Shown piece after piece: positions 11,617 to 24,300 of a stretch of 64,000 bases of DNA (its first letter is position 1; every line of letters begins with the position of its first letter). Where the stretch lies: assembly GCA_944472155.2 (NCBI GenBank), contig OX235275.1, positions 55,073,228 through 55,137,227 of the forward strand, read 5' to 3'. Made by a program: the position numbers and the translations under genes. A model generated the notes under the pieces. It did no database searches. It saw nothing but the letters and a program-made list of their open reading frames with translations, and was not told the DNA's origin. This DNA comes from Trichobilharzia szidati (taxonomy: Eukaryota > Platyhelminthes > Trematoda > Strigeidida > Schistosomatidae).

Positions 11617-12140
11617 AATCCGCAATCATATTTTGGCTCTACCAATTTTTCATTTTTGTCTATTCAATTTGTATTCTCTTTATTACAATGTCAATTGTTA
11701 CTATTACTACTCTCACTTTTAATTGTCCCCGGTATTATTTCACTTGTCCCACTTGTCATTCTAAATCAATTCTGTTTTGCAATGTTAAATTCTATGCTAT
11801 TAAATTTCAGACAATATTACGTAATGTTTTCATTTTTATTCTATTTGCCTAGTAATGCTATTATTGCACACCTTTTTCAAGTTCTATACATCCAATGAAT
11901 TATCCTATACATGACATTAATTGTTTGGACACTTGACATTTAACTACGATTATAATCACAAACATTTTAGTTTTAACTGCATTTCATATTATTATTATTT
12001 TATGCATTCACACCTATGATTCAATTCCCTCACCGGATATAATTTCTTACAAAACAACCAATACATACGATTGTACAGCTTGATGATAAATTCGTTGAAA
12101 AGAGTCTCTTCGCTGAATCACCACTTGTTTTGATTTTCTA
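11617..12140 (+). mobile_element. PLE-A 3' tail
   Basis: Resumes PLE-A after the R-A insertion: tattttggctctaccaattt..., aattgtccccggtattattt, the distal segment aaagagtctcttcgctgaat and the end gttttgattttcta. The same 3' region is present twice at 41394-43461. Hydrophobic open frames in this T-rich tail are not genes. Confidence 0.85.
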
Positions 12141-12348
12141 CAATTTAAGGTAAGACTGTTTAGCTTAGACCACTCACTGGCTGATTGATATCCGTCAAGA
12201 AGCTATCAAGTTTGAAACAGTCAGATCAGTTTTCTCTCCCAGTTTATCTTATTTAATATTTCTTATTTTATTTTACAAGTCATAGTTTTTTTTTAAAAAA
12301 AAGTCAAAATTCCTTCTTGTTATTTTCTCTCAATATCTCCTTGTTTAG

Positions 12349-12388
12349 AAAAGATGACAGTGATATGAGAACAATGCCACAAGAGAAA
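12349..12388 (+). CDS. SNAP91/PICALM-like: AP180/CALM-like exon a (ANTH, MRTM segment)
   Basis: A 40-base exon after a pyrimidine-rich tract and tttag, ending AAA|gtaagt. It begins with the third base of a codon and reads KDDSDMRTMPQEK, matching the CALM stretch that ends in a basic residue, a short acidic/glycine loop and MRTM-x-x-EK. The donor is in phase 0 and joins directly to LLKTLP in exon b. It is the first exon of the gene I can find; the preceding exon must end in phase 2 and is probably upstream of base 1. Confidence 0.82.
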
Positions 12389-15300
12389 GTAAGTTACCGC
12401 GTTTGTTTGCTTTTTTGTGCGATGGAGGGGGTGGCCACATTTTAGAATAATATCATTGTTACTCCTGTTTATTAACTATTTAATTAAAACACAAATTTTG
12501 AAAGATTATAGGCACCAAAATCTCATAGTTTGTGATACGGTTAGGATACTTACTGCTTGGAACCTTAGATCACCGAAGCGAAGTAGGTGGTTAATCTAAG
12601 AGGCTAGCCACATCCTGAGTCTTTGACTTAAAGTTTGACCAACACAGCAGTGGTGAAATGTCAGGAAGTATGTTCCAAAGGTGGTGGTGGTGGTGCTTGT
12701 GCCCGAAACAGGTTCATACATCATTCTATCCTTTTAAATTCTAGAATAATTAGACTTTTCCTGGCTCCCATATGTGGACCTGCATATCCAAGGGTTTAAC
12801 CTGGTTGTGTAAGTGCCAAACGTTTGAAACTGCCGTTTCACTTTAGTGTGAGAAATACTGCCGCGTGAATAGGAGGACTTAACTGGAAGAGGTTATGAAT
12901 ACGTGACTACATGAGAGTATTTTGAGGGGAAGGTCAAAGTTTAACCACCCACCCACCGTACAAGCCTTACCAGGTCCTGTCTGCAGGTTATTGTTACTAT
13001 ACCATGAACTGAAATCAAATGTTAAATTTGAAGTCAATTCATCGGAATAAATTTTCCTGTATACCAGCACAAATATTGTACCCAATTTTTATATGTGCAT
13101 ATCTATGAAGCCTAATTTTATGGGACCTCATATAGTTCCAGAACACACACACACACCCATACAAAGAATCGAGATGTTCACACACAGTATTCCAGGTTAA
13201 TGAAATAATCGATACCGATACAATGGAACAACCAATCTCAGCTTAAAGTCATCAGAAGAGTCTCCCACATTAAAAGAAACTCACTTCTTCACACTGAAGA
13301 TAAGTGCGATGAGGTACGCACAATTCAACCACCAGCTAGCTAGGTGAACATAATTAAATCAAAAGATATTCAAGTGTTGGTTTGTAGGTATTTGATTGGT
13401 TACAGGATTTTCATCATGAACTGACATTAGTTAGAGAACCATTGGAAAACCAGCCGGGAGTACTGGACAGCTGTTTCGTCCTAGTTTGGGACTCTTCGAA
13501 TCCCGGTGGGTGCGTACTGATGAAGAGTCCCAAACTAGGACGAAACATCTGTCCAGTACTCCCAGCTGGTTTTCCAGTGGTTCTCTAACTAATGTCAGCT
13601 CATGATGAAAATCCCGTAATAAATCAAAAGAGAAAAAAGGTGTATTCGAGAAGGACACTAGAAATGTAATCAATACAGTGGGGAGAGATAAACCCAATTT
13701 GAAACACTGCATGTCATTTTTGTGAGCTAAGCACACAGGTGAAGAAGAGCTATGCGTAATCGAAACTTCGGCAAAAATTATAGCGCTTATCATCATCGAT
13801 GCGTCTATCATATTCCCCATTTTATATTATCCTCTCTATATAATAGTAGTAAGCCAATATTTTAGACTTGAGATGAAATTGTCATTCACTGTCAAGCAAA
13901 AATTTTTTTAAAAATATCGACGCTATTACGAAATGATGATAATATTTTCAGATAATACCTGTTTTATGCGTGCGTGCGTGTGTCTGTGACTTTTATGGTG
14001 CATTAGAGCGTGTGTTTTTTGCTGTATTTTTTCTATGACTCCTAATTGACGCCATTAGACTGTTGGAAGATGATATAAGAAAAGAACTTGTGCACTGTGG
14101 TGGTAGAGTATAACTCCATTATGGATAAAATTTTATTTTGATAAAGTCTCACAGTGTTTGTTATACAGTATTATTTACTGATGAAGTGGTGACAACTAGT
14201 GGTGTCCGTCAAGGATGCCCACTATCCACATTTCTGTTCAATTTCATCACAGATGTACTATAATGGACTTCAAAGATTCAGGGATTGACTTGTTACCATC
14301 AGGGAATAATCTCATTGACTTAGAATATGCAGATACTATAGTCCTCCCTGCTAGGTGAAGACACTGACAAAATTCAGCAGTCTTTTGAACACCTTGAGTT
14401 GCAATCTACGAATGTTTGGCACGCGATTCGCTCCCGCTGTCAAATGTAAGATGCTGCTACAGGACTGGACTACACTGACTCCTAGTTTAGAAATAGGGAG
14501 TGAAGTGGTAGAGCACGTTGATCGCTTCACTTATTTGGGAAGTTGCATCAGACGGTCCCAACAGGTTGATCTCTGACGAAATCTCAACACGAATACAGAG
14601 GGCTAGTTTCGCATATGCCAGTTTACGCCGTCTCTGCCTCGGTAGACGTGATATCCAGCTGGCTGTCGACTAAAGGGCGAGCGTACAGCTCAGCAGTCCG
14701 CTCCGTCCTCCTTAATGGCTGAGACCCAGCCATTGAGAGTGGAAGACATGAAAAGTTTAACTGTCTTCGATCATAGTTGCTTGCGCTCTATCTCCCGTGT
14801 GAAGTGGTATAATAAGGTGAGCAATATTGAGGTTAGGCATCGGTCGAGTGCTAGGTGAGGCTTTTAGTCACAGTAGGTCCCGTCCTCGAATCCAGCCTGT
14901 ACCTAGTTCAACCTGGTCGCAAATGAGTTATAGTATCACTATTCCTCAAACGATAGATATGGCTTTTAGCCTCTTGATATATGAGAAACTTCGTTCCGGG
15001 AAATTGAGTTCAGCTGCTCTCCCACAAACCTGATGCATTATGGTCACCAGGAGATGTGACACAAAATCCCTGTGTCATAGTTTGTGCAATGGCGGGGATA
15101 CACTACCTGGACACTCAGACTGAAGCAGGTAGCTAGCTGTCTTAAAAAGCCACTTGACCCTCGTGAGTCCTCCACTTGAAAGTTGAACCCACAAAGCAGT
15201 GGAGCAGCTAAGTTCTCGTAGTTACGGGTTTATAAACTATTCGATCTTTTCGTATTCTGGAGCTCATGTATATCGTAGGTTTGGAATTAGGGTTTTCCCA

Positions 15301-18300
15301 CTTCCCTAGTTAGACGTGCTTGTTCAACACCTGTCCGGTTGTATGCGCTAGATATCTGGATTTCTCCTGTTCACCTCTTATGTAAGGAATACCTCCACCG
15401 CGTCGTGGGTTCGATGACTGAATGCTGTTGTAGGTGTGCACATTTCACATTAGGCTGTTATCCCATTCACTTGGCTTCACATTAAATTCAACCCATGAAG
15501 TCGACTAACTGGGTCCAAAATGAGATGAATAATTATAAACATTACCATGGAACTTATTCTTATTCTTCTGTCTATACTGATAGAAACAGCACCAGAGTTG
15601 ATTTGAATCTTTCCAGATCCTCTTCACCACAGGAGGTGACCAAGTCCCCTGTTTGTATATAGAGGTCCTCCAACTAACTGTACATCAGTGTCAATCTGAC
15701 TAATCTCTGTACGAAAATCATAAAACTTAGGTCCTAAAGATAGCACTTCAAGTTGTAGTTTATCAAAAGTCACGTTAGAAAAGATTTTATTTTGATAAAT
15801 CACACAGTGTTTGTTGTACATTAATATTAACTGATGACGTTTCGAGCACAAATTATTACTGCTCACAATCATATCATGTATATAAATGAAGTAAAAAGTT
15901 GTATGAGTGACTTGATATAATATATCACAAAGGAATTATGCACTTCTCCAGCTTCCAGAAGATATGAGACTACAATTTGTGGAATAAGTGGATGAAATCA
16001 CCAAATCTAATTCCTCAACAACAAAAACAAACGAGCACAACTGATGGAAGGCTTAGAAAGCCAAACTCTCGAAAGTAAATTTCCTGCTAACCAAGAAACG
16101 TACATCCATAACTTTTCTAGAATTTTTTTTTCCTTCACGTTCCCCAGTGGAACATAGGGCTTCAAGCTAGTGGCTTGAAGTTTCTTTAGCAGTGTTTACT
16201 TTTACAGGATGGGGTTGCTAGCCTCATGCCTAACCTTTCCTCTTCACCAGCATTATTTCTGGCTTAGCGAGGTAAAGGAGTGCGTCAGTGGCCGGAGATC
16301 GAACCCTGGACCATGTGCACGGTCGGTGAGCATCCTAACCGCTATGCCACCGACGCATGACTCTTGATAAACTAACTACAACTTGAAGCGTTATCTCTAG
16401 GACCTAAGTTTTATGATTTTCGTACAGAGATTAGTCAGATTGACACTGGTGTACAGTTAGTTGGAGAACCTCTATATACAAACAGGGGACTTGGTCGCCT
16501 CCTGTGATGATGAGGACCGGGAAAGATTCAAATCAACCCTGATGGACTGTTGCTATTAGTATCGCTAGAAGAATAAGAATAAGCTCCATAGTACACTCAC
16601 AAAGTGGCATCGAGAGGCTGTTAAAAGACTAAGAAGAAATAATACGTATGATAATTCGTAATTGTTTTCTGTATGTTTTTCTAATTTTATTTGCTTTTTA
16701 TTTTTTTCTAATAGTTGTTGAAAACTCTACCAGTTATCGAGAAACAAATAGATGCCCTACTGTTGTTCGATGTAAGTACTCTTTTCCCTCTTTTGTGTGT
16801 GTATGTGTGTGCGTGGGCGTATACGTATAATGCAGTTAGTAGTAAAATGTGCTCCCCTTAACCATACACACATAGTCCGGGGTTCGATTCCCAACCGACT
16901 TACTGTTTAACCCCTCCATCCCACGGCTAGTTTTCTAGCTCTTATAGTAAGTCTACAGGAGAGACAGTGGGAAGGTTGAAGTGTGAGACGACTATTATTA
17001 TTATTATTCCCTTGCGTTCCGAGTGGAACATAGGGCTCGCTTCAACAACACATCTCCACTTTGTTCTGTTTTCTGCTGTCCTCTTCAGCTGGCTCACTCC
17101 ACGATTAACCAGACTCTCTCATCTCTTCCATGTCACCCTCGCATCGACTACCCACTCGTCGCTTCCTATTTGGATTCCACTCAAGCTATGGCCTGGTGTG
17201 CGATATCATTCGGCGGTCTCCTCAATGTATGCCCGATCCATCCATCTCCATTTTCTCCTACATATTTGTTGAGCGATCGTCTCTCGCCTGTTGGTTTGCT
17301 CTACGCCACAGTTCCTTGTTTCTTATTCTTTCTGGCCATTTGATCTTCAATTTGGAGCCAGTGAAGGTGGCAGCTGTTGATGACAGTCTGCAACAGGCTG
17401 TTGGAAATGCTTTTCGTGATGAAGGACCAGCTTGACATTAGTTTTTGGAAAATCCGAATCTTTTTCTTCATGCTGACCGAGTGAGTGCAGAAGATTTCCA
17501 AACTGGTTTCAGGTTGATGAAGGCGTATCTTGCCTTTCCGATTCTGACTTCGACATCTTCGTCCGTTCCGCTTGTAGTTGAAACGATGCTTCTTAGTCAG
17601 ATAAGTGAAGGAAGTAACCTCTGTCAAATGTCTCCCTTTGGTGGTGGGTGCTGACTTTTTTGTTGTTCGTTGGTTGGTTGATTGGTTATCTTTATTCCCT
17701 CCGTCTTCTCTGTGTTCACCTGCAGTCCTGTTTTCGCTGCCTCTTCCGCCAGTTTGTTGATTTTCGCCTGCAAGCCTTCGAGTTTGTATGACAATAGACA
17801 TAAATAATCTGCGCACGAAATCCAGATGTTCTAGAGTCTTTTTGTCGGTCGTCTAGCGTATTCCTGACTCCTCGCCCCCAACAGTCCGACGCATAATCCA
17901 GTCCACCACAATTAGGAATGTCATAGTAGGTGATAATAGGCAGCCAGCCAGCCTTGTTGTACTCCTGTATGCACTTTGAACGCCTCACTGAGTGAGTTTT
18001 CTGTTGCGGATCACTTGACACGTGGTATTGTCATATATATAGCCAACTGTTGTTGAATGAGGTTGACAAAGGCTTGAGGTACGGTACCCCCGTAGTGTTG
18101 AAGCAGTTTTCAAATTACTTCTCGGCTAAGTAGTCTCAATCTATAAAAGTAAACAACACTCCAGTGTTACTGAAACCTTCGAAATTCGAAAGCGAGGAGT
18201 CAAAAATATGTCATGTACACTTCGTCGTTGTCAGAGTGTCATTTGTCTATTTGTTAATCTCTCACCTACGCATGCATACTCTGTGCTTTCTCTATTTCTT

Positions 18301-21300
18301 TTTTCTCCATTGTGTTTAGGCAACAACAAATGAACTGTCGAATTCTCTTCTGCGTGTTGCACATCTCTTCCTTTATCGTGATCTTATCCGATTGTATGCT
18401 GTGTATAATGAGGGTATGATTAATCTCATAGGTAAGCTGGCATACCTATTTTGTTTATTATCTAATAGTAATGTATGCGTCGGTGGCACAGCTGTTAGGA
18501 TGCTCGCCGACCATGCACATGGTCCGGGGTTCGATTCCCGGCCGCTGACGCACTCCTTTACCTCGCTAAAGTAGAAATAAAGCTGTTAAAGAGGAAAGGT
18601 TGGGCATGAGGCTAGCTACCCCATTGTGTAAAAATAAATACCACTGCTACAGAAACTTCAAGCCACTAGATTGAAGCCCTATGTCCCACTGGGAACGTGA
18701 AGGAATAAAAAAATATAACAGTAATATCTTTATTCTGGACAGTATTTATAAAATGTACAGAATTTCCAGAGGAGTTTATTGCATGATATTTCCTCTCTTC
18801 GCACAGTCAATATCTTCAAGTAAAATATTAATTAATTGACAGTATCTCCTTCCTATGACACACACAGTGGTTGGTTGGTCTCTGAGCTGATGAAGCACAA
18901 ACCATTCCATTATGACATATATTTATATCTGCTTTGTCCCCTTCCTTCAAGAAATCCACCCACGATATCGATCTAGTTGAAAGCTAATTTGTAAGAGATG
19001 TTTAGAAGTACATTTTGAGACCCAAGGGCATACATAATAACTGAATAACAGTTATCTCCCAGGTACTGGGGGATACATTGCCAGCCCATAATCACAGGCC
19101 ATTCCTCAAGTTTAGTAGGAGGAACCTGAGAATCAGAAGCATTAGAGGTCACATCTTAATTGATTAAAACAAACCGAACGAGAGAAAACATATGCAATAG
19201 CGAGAGACGGAAGTTTTTGGTAGCCGGAATCTTATGCAGGCCGCATTTCCCCGTTAATTGATTATATTGTTGTGAAATGTTCGACCTGTGTTAACATATC
19301 GACTACTGGTGTAACCGCAGATGGCAAGACACGGAAGCCAAGGTATATTTTCAAGTGATCAAACCTATAAATATATATATATATATGAAAGGGTGGGAGG
19401 GTTTTGAATTGAATTCTTCTGGGCCAAGGGAGAGACAAAGGTAGAACAAACTTCTTTTGTTGTATGCAAAGACTAGGATTGTTATCTCGAATTAATTCCC
19501 ATAGCTTCTTCGGCTATGTGTAAAAGACGGATTCGAATTCTGTTCGAGTGGCGGAGTAACTAAATTTATAGATACACATAGAAGTGGCACAGCTAGGTAG
19601 CTTGTCTTTCACTTGAGCAATCATAATTGGTCGGCAGCTGGAAAATGACAAACAAAGGGTGGCGGCAGTATAAGTCCGTTTTATCGATCTCGATAATCTC
19701 AGATGTAAGACTTCGCTAACCACGTCCCCATTAAATTGCAATTTCATGAACAGTTGTTTCTTTTCAACTGTTGTTAGTTTCTCTTTATTGTACTTGGTGT
19801 TGATGTGTCTCCTTACAAATCAATCCCATTAGGATCAGCGTATTTTAAATGTATCTATAGACATTCTATAGACATCTCTCTTGAGTGAACCATCCTCTCT
19901 TCTGCTCAACTGGACGTAAAGGAAGTGTAGTCTACCATCATGTTCTTCTTCACAAGTGAACATCAGCGATGGATGTGCATCATTAAATTTTTTTATTAAC
20001 ATTTCATTCTTATCAGCTTTCACATCAAGAATAATAAACGTATCATCAACATAGCGAAAATAAGAATCAGCTTTATCTATTACTTGTTTCAATGGACCAT
20101 TTTCAACCTTTGAAAGAAAGAAATATGCCAAAACAGGCCCCAACGGAGAACCCATTGCAATACCGAAGTCTTACATCTGAGATTATCGAGATCGATAAAA
20201 CGGACTTATACTCCCATCACCCTTTGTTTGTCATTTTCCAGCTGCCAACCAATTATGATTGCTCAAGTGAAAGACAAGCTACCTAGCTGTGCCACTTCTA
20301 TGTGTATCTATAAATTTAGTTGCTCCTGTGGAGAGAGCTATATAGGGCGAAAAACCAGACAGCTTAACAAACACATTAATGAGCACCTTCCTTCATGGTT
20401 TGGAAAATGTCAAATAAAATCTATGAGAAGTTCTATTTTGGCTCATTTGATTGCTGATAGTGGTCACCAAGTGGACAGAAGAAAAAGTGTCTTCAAAGTT
20501 ATCTATCGCATTCCAAAGAGTCTTTCGAAGGGAATTCGAATCCGTCTTTTACACATAGCCGAAGAAGGTATGGGAATTAATTCGAGAGAACAATCCTAGT
20601 CTTTGCATACAACAAAAGAAGTTTGTTCTACCTTTGTCTCTCCCTTGGCCTAGATGAATTCTATTTAAAACCCTCCCACCCTTTCATATATATATATATA
20701 GTTCTGTATTCTTTAAGCAATTACCGAGTGTGTGATTTGGGTTTAAATTAAACAACATGAAATAGAATGTTCAAATACATATATGTAGTATTCTGTTGCT
20801 AAAGCAGTATTGAACTGTGCGAATAATATTCTGTTGGAACACATTGTCTGTATCACACTAGTATGGATGCTATGACGTTGTCTGGGGACTGCCATGTGTT
20901 GTCACTTAGTGGTCCGTCCGAGTGACGTAGTAGGCATGACGCTTTACCCTTTTTTTAATAAGGCAAGTGTTGGGTTCAAGCTCCAATGGGAACAATGTGT
21001 CACTCACTGGGAATACAGGCAAATCCACACATGACGAGTCTCAAATAGGACGAAATCCATATTGTGGATTCCTACACAGGTCATTCATTATTCACGAAAT
21101 AACATCCTCTTCGTTTCAGTATTAGTTAAGAGTATTTCAAATATCACACAAAACGATGCAGTATATTGATAATTGTTCGATGTCGTTTCGAGCATAAATT
21201 ATTTCTCCATCGTGTGTTCCTTAACCTATTTGCTCTTGTGACACAACAGTTTTTATTGATGGCTGAAATGCACCCTCATTTAGTCGAGTTTGATCAGGGA

Positions 21301-24300
21301 TTGATTGATATGAATTAGACAATCATTGAAAATCAAGAAGCAATGAGTATGTCTGTCTGTCTGTTTTCGACATAGAACTTTGCACATATGTGCGGCAGTT
21401 CAAGTCGCTACACTCCCTTCATTTAGCACACAGAGCAAGAGAAGAAAGTAGGACAAATGCATAATATAGACAGTAAACAGAGGTGTGAGACAAAGGTATA
21501 GTAATGACGACGAACAAAACAGTATAATTGGAAATCATAAGTCACAAGAAGTGGAGGCCTCTGCACCGGCCATTGAGAACGATTTTCAGCCATGTCACCA
21601 ATTGTCTCCAGCCGCCATTGGCTTTTACCGTCCCGAGGACCCCAACCAGGAAGTCTACACCTTCCTACGTGGCTGGCTCAAACTAACTGTTGTGGATTTC
21701 ATTGACTGATGAAGCCATGTTTTGGTTTAACCATCGACACCACTAGCTCATTTCCAGCCTGACCCTATATCAGCTAACATTGCACATTGTCGAGGAAGGC
21801 GATGACTAGGCATACGTAGCACATGTCCTAACCACCTCAGTCGATGTAATTTCACAGTCTCGTCGACTGATTTCCCCTCCAACTCACCTAGCACTCAACC
21901 AATGCCTAACCTCAATATTGTTCACCTTATGATACCACTTCACACGGGAGATAGAGCGCAGGCACCTATGATCGAAGGCAGCTAATCTTCTCATGTCTCC
22001 TACTTTGAATGGCCAGGTCTCATAGCTAGCCATAAAGGAGGACGGAGCGGACTGATGAGCAGTACACCCGCCCTTTGGTCGATAGCCAGTCGAATATCAC
22101 AACCACACCAGAGACGGCGTAAACTGGCATATGCGAAACTAGCCCTCTGTATCCGTCGTGGTGAGATTTCGTCAGAGATCAACTTGTTGGGAACCGGCTG
22201 ATGCAACTTCCCAAATAAGTGAAGCGGTCAACACGCTCCACCAACCACTTCACTCCCTATTTCTAAACGAGGAGTTAGTGTAGTCCAATCCTGTAACATC
22301 ATCTTATATTTGGCGGGAGGGAATCTCATGCCAAACATTCGTAGATTGCAGCTAAAGGTGTTCAGAAGACTCTGTATTTTGACAGCATCTTCACCTAAAA
22401 GAACTATATTATCTGCATATTCCAAGTCAACGAGATTTTACCCTGGTGGTAACGGGTCAATCCCTGAGTCTCTGAAGTGAGTTAGGGTTAAGTCCATTAG
22501 TACATCTATGATGAAGTTGAATAGAAATGGGGATAATGGGCATCCTTGACGGACGCCACAAGCAATGAATATACAACTGTTCCATCCTAATTTGCGACTC
22601 TTCGCCAGTACTCACCCATGACCCCCTACCCACAAGGTATCATCAGACCTAACGGAGGACCTTCCGTTTACGGCAACCTGTTGACAATTCAGTCACTGGG
22701 TAGAAGTTCAATATTCCATGGATTACAACTTCTATTAATTCGTTACTTATAGCGTGACCGTCAGCTAATGTCATTGCTGAGTATTTGTCTCTGCATCCAA
22801 TCCGGTGAATCCCACTGGTGGTTCTGTCGTTTCCCTAGAATCCCAGTCACAATTGTATCTTGCAGTCAGTTACTAGGACGTAAATGAATTGATTCCCGGC
22901 GCATTAATTACAGTATTCATATATATAACGTTTATTTTTTATTCATATCATATTCTGTTGTAATGAGATATTCACACACCCCTTTTCCGCTTTTTTTTGA
23001 TTTCCTTCTCCCCCGCCGTCCACACACACACACCCTTATACACATACAGGTCGATATTTCACAATGTCTAAACGTGATTGTCGTTTATCCTTGGAGATAT
23101 ATAAAAGTTTTGTCAAACGTATGGAAGCAATGAATGTATTTGTCAAAGTCGCTGAGGTAATTTATGCAATAATGTGAACACTGTGTATTGTGCGTGTGTA
23201 TTTTCATCTCATGTTGTTGTTGATTTTTCTTTCCTCTCTTGTGCTTTCAACGTCACTGTCTCTTTCATAATATTAAGCATTTTGCGAAACATGATAGGGT
23301 TAGGTGAACGGAATGTTATTCCTGAGGAGTTAACATGAATTAATTTGGTGGGGGGGGGAGCGGTGACTAGCAGCAGTGGAAACCAAGATGCTCATTTCGT
23401 TCTATTTGGGTCTCATCAGCTGTGTGTTCGATTTGGTGTATGAGACGATGTTTGTGGGGTTCGAGTCTCAAAATGGAACACCATCACTCAGTCAATAGGA
23501 GGGGAGGACTGCATGCACACATCCAGCTACCAAGTCCGCCGTCCTTGGATTCCACTACTGGTAGTCATCATTCCCTAGATGACAGAATGAGTAATTATCG
23601 TGTTCTCTGAAGAGTCTTCAATGGGTGTGTAACCTTTGGATGTCTGAGATACGCCAATGATGAATAACTTTATGATTGGTATTATGTTTAGGAATTCAGT
23701 AGAATTGAATTAGCTGTCACAAATAAATTCCTAGCACTTCTGCACCATATTTTCTCATTTTTTACTTTTGCAATCTGAGCATCTTTGCCACCCTCAAACA
23801 TCTTGTAGCCATTTCCCACGTCCCATGCTCTCGAGTGTGACCTGAGTGTGCGGTAAATAACGCGTTAGACGTTACCTCAAGGGTGACATAGACGAAATGA
23901 AGACTTATGAGAGCCGTGGTGGGTGGAACAATTAGCTGTGAAAGACTTCAGAGAACATGGTAAGAAAAAATGGAGAGGTGCTAGGGGGAGCCCTATGTTC
24001 CACTAGGAACGCAAAGAATAAATAAGGATATATCACCTAGCGATTTAAAGATCTCATGGAGGATTTCATCATGAGCTGACATCAGTTAAAGAACCATTTT
24101 AAAACCACCTGGGAGTACTGGAAAGCTGTTTCGTCCTAGTTTGGGACTCTTCATCAGATCTCTCTTCCCTATGTCGATCCATTTTAGCATTTTTTGAAAA
24201 AAAATTATGTAGTGAACAATGAGACAGACGTATTTACTGGGTAAACTTATAAGTACAATGCTACTCGCTGTACAATGTTTTTATGCTGGTAAATAAACTA

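Noticed and set aside
11443..11898. A 151-codon hydrophobic reading frame, and similar frames at 41674-41931 and 42924-43181.
   Set aside because: They lie in the T-rich 3' tail of PLE-A, are present in every copy in several registers, and follow the real PLE stop.
1..12340. Search for the first ANTH exons (KKKHLDYL, YGNERF, FTKVKRG-like).
   Set aside because: No frame with these signatures was found on the + strand; the 5' exons are probably upstream of the window.
18475..18560. tRNA gene-like sequence (A box and GGTTCGATTCCC B box); similar ones in all S2, S3 and FB1 copies.
   Set aside because: The cloverleaf stems do not close and each is followed by a SINE body and tail. They are tRNA-derived repeat heads, not tRNA genes.
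23291..23329. A peptide IGLGERNVIPE that resembles the missing ANTH loop VGID-x-G-x-IPDL, 135 bases after exon d.
   Set aside because: No acceptor gives the needed phase 0 in this frame, there is no GT donor at its end, and the frame meets TGA three codons later. Chance resemblance is more likely, though cDNA should be checked.
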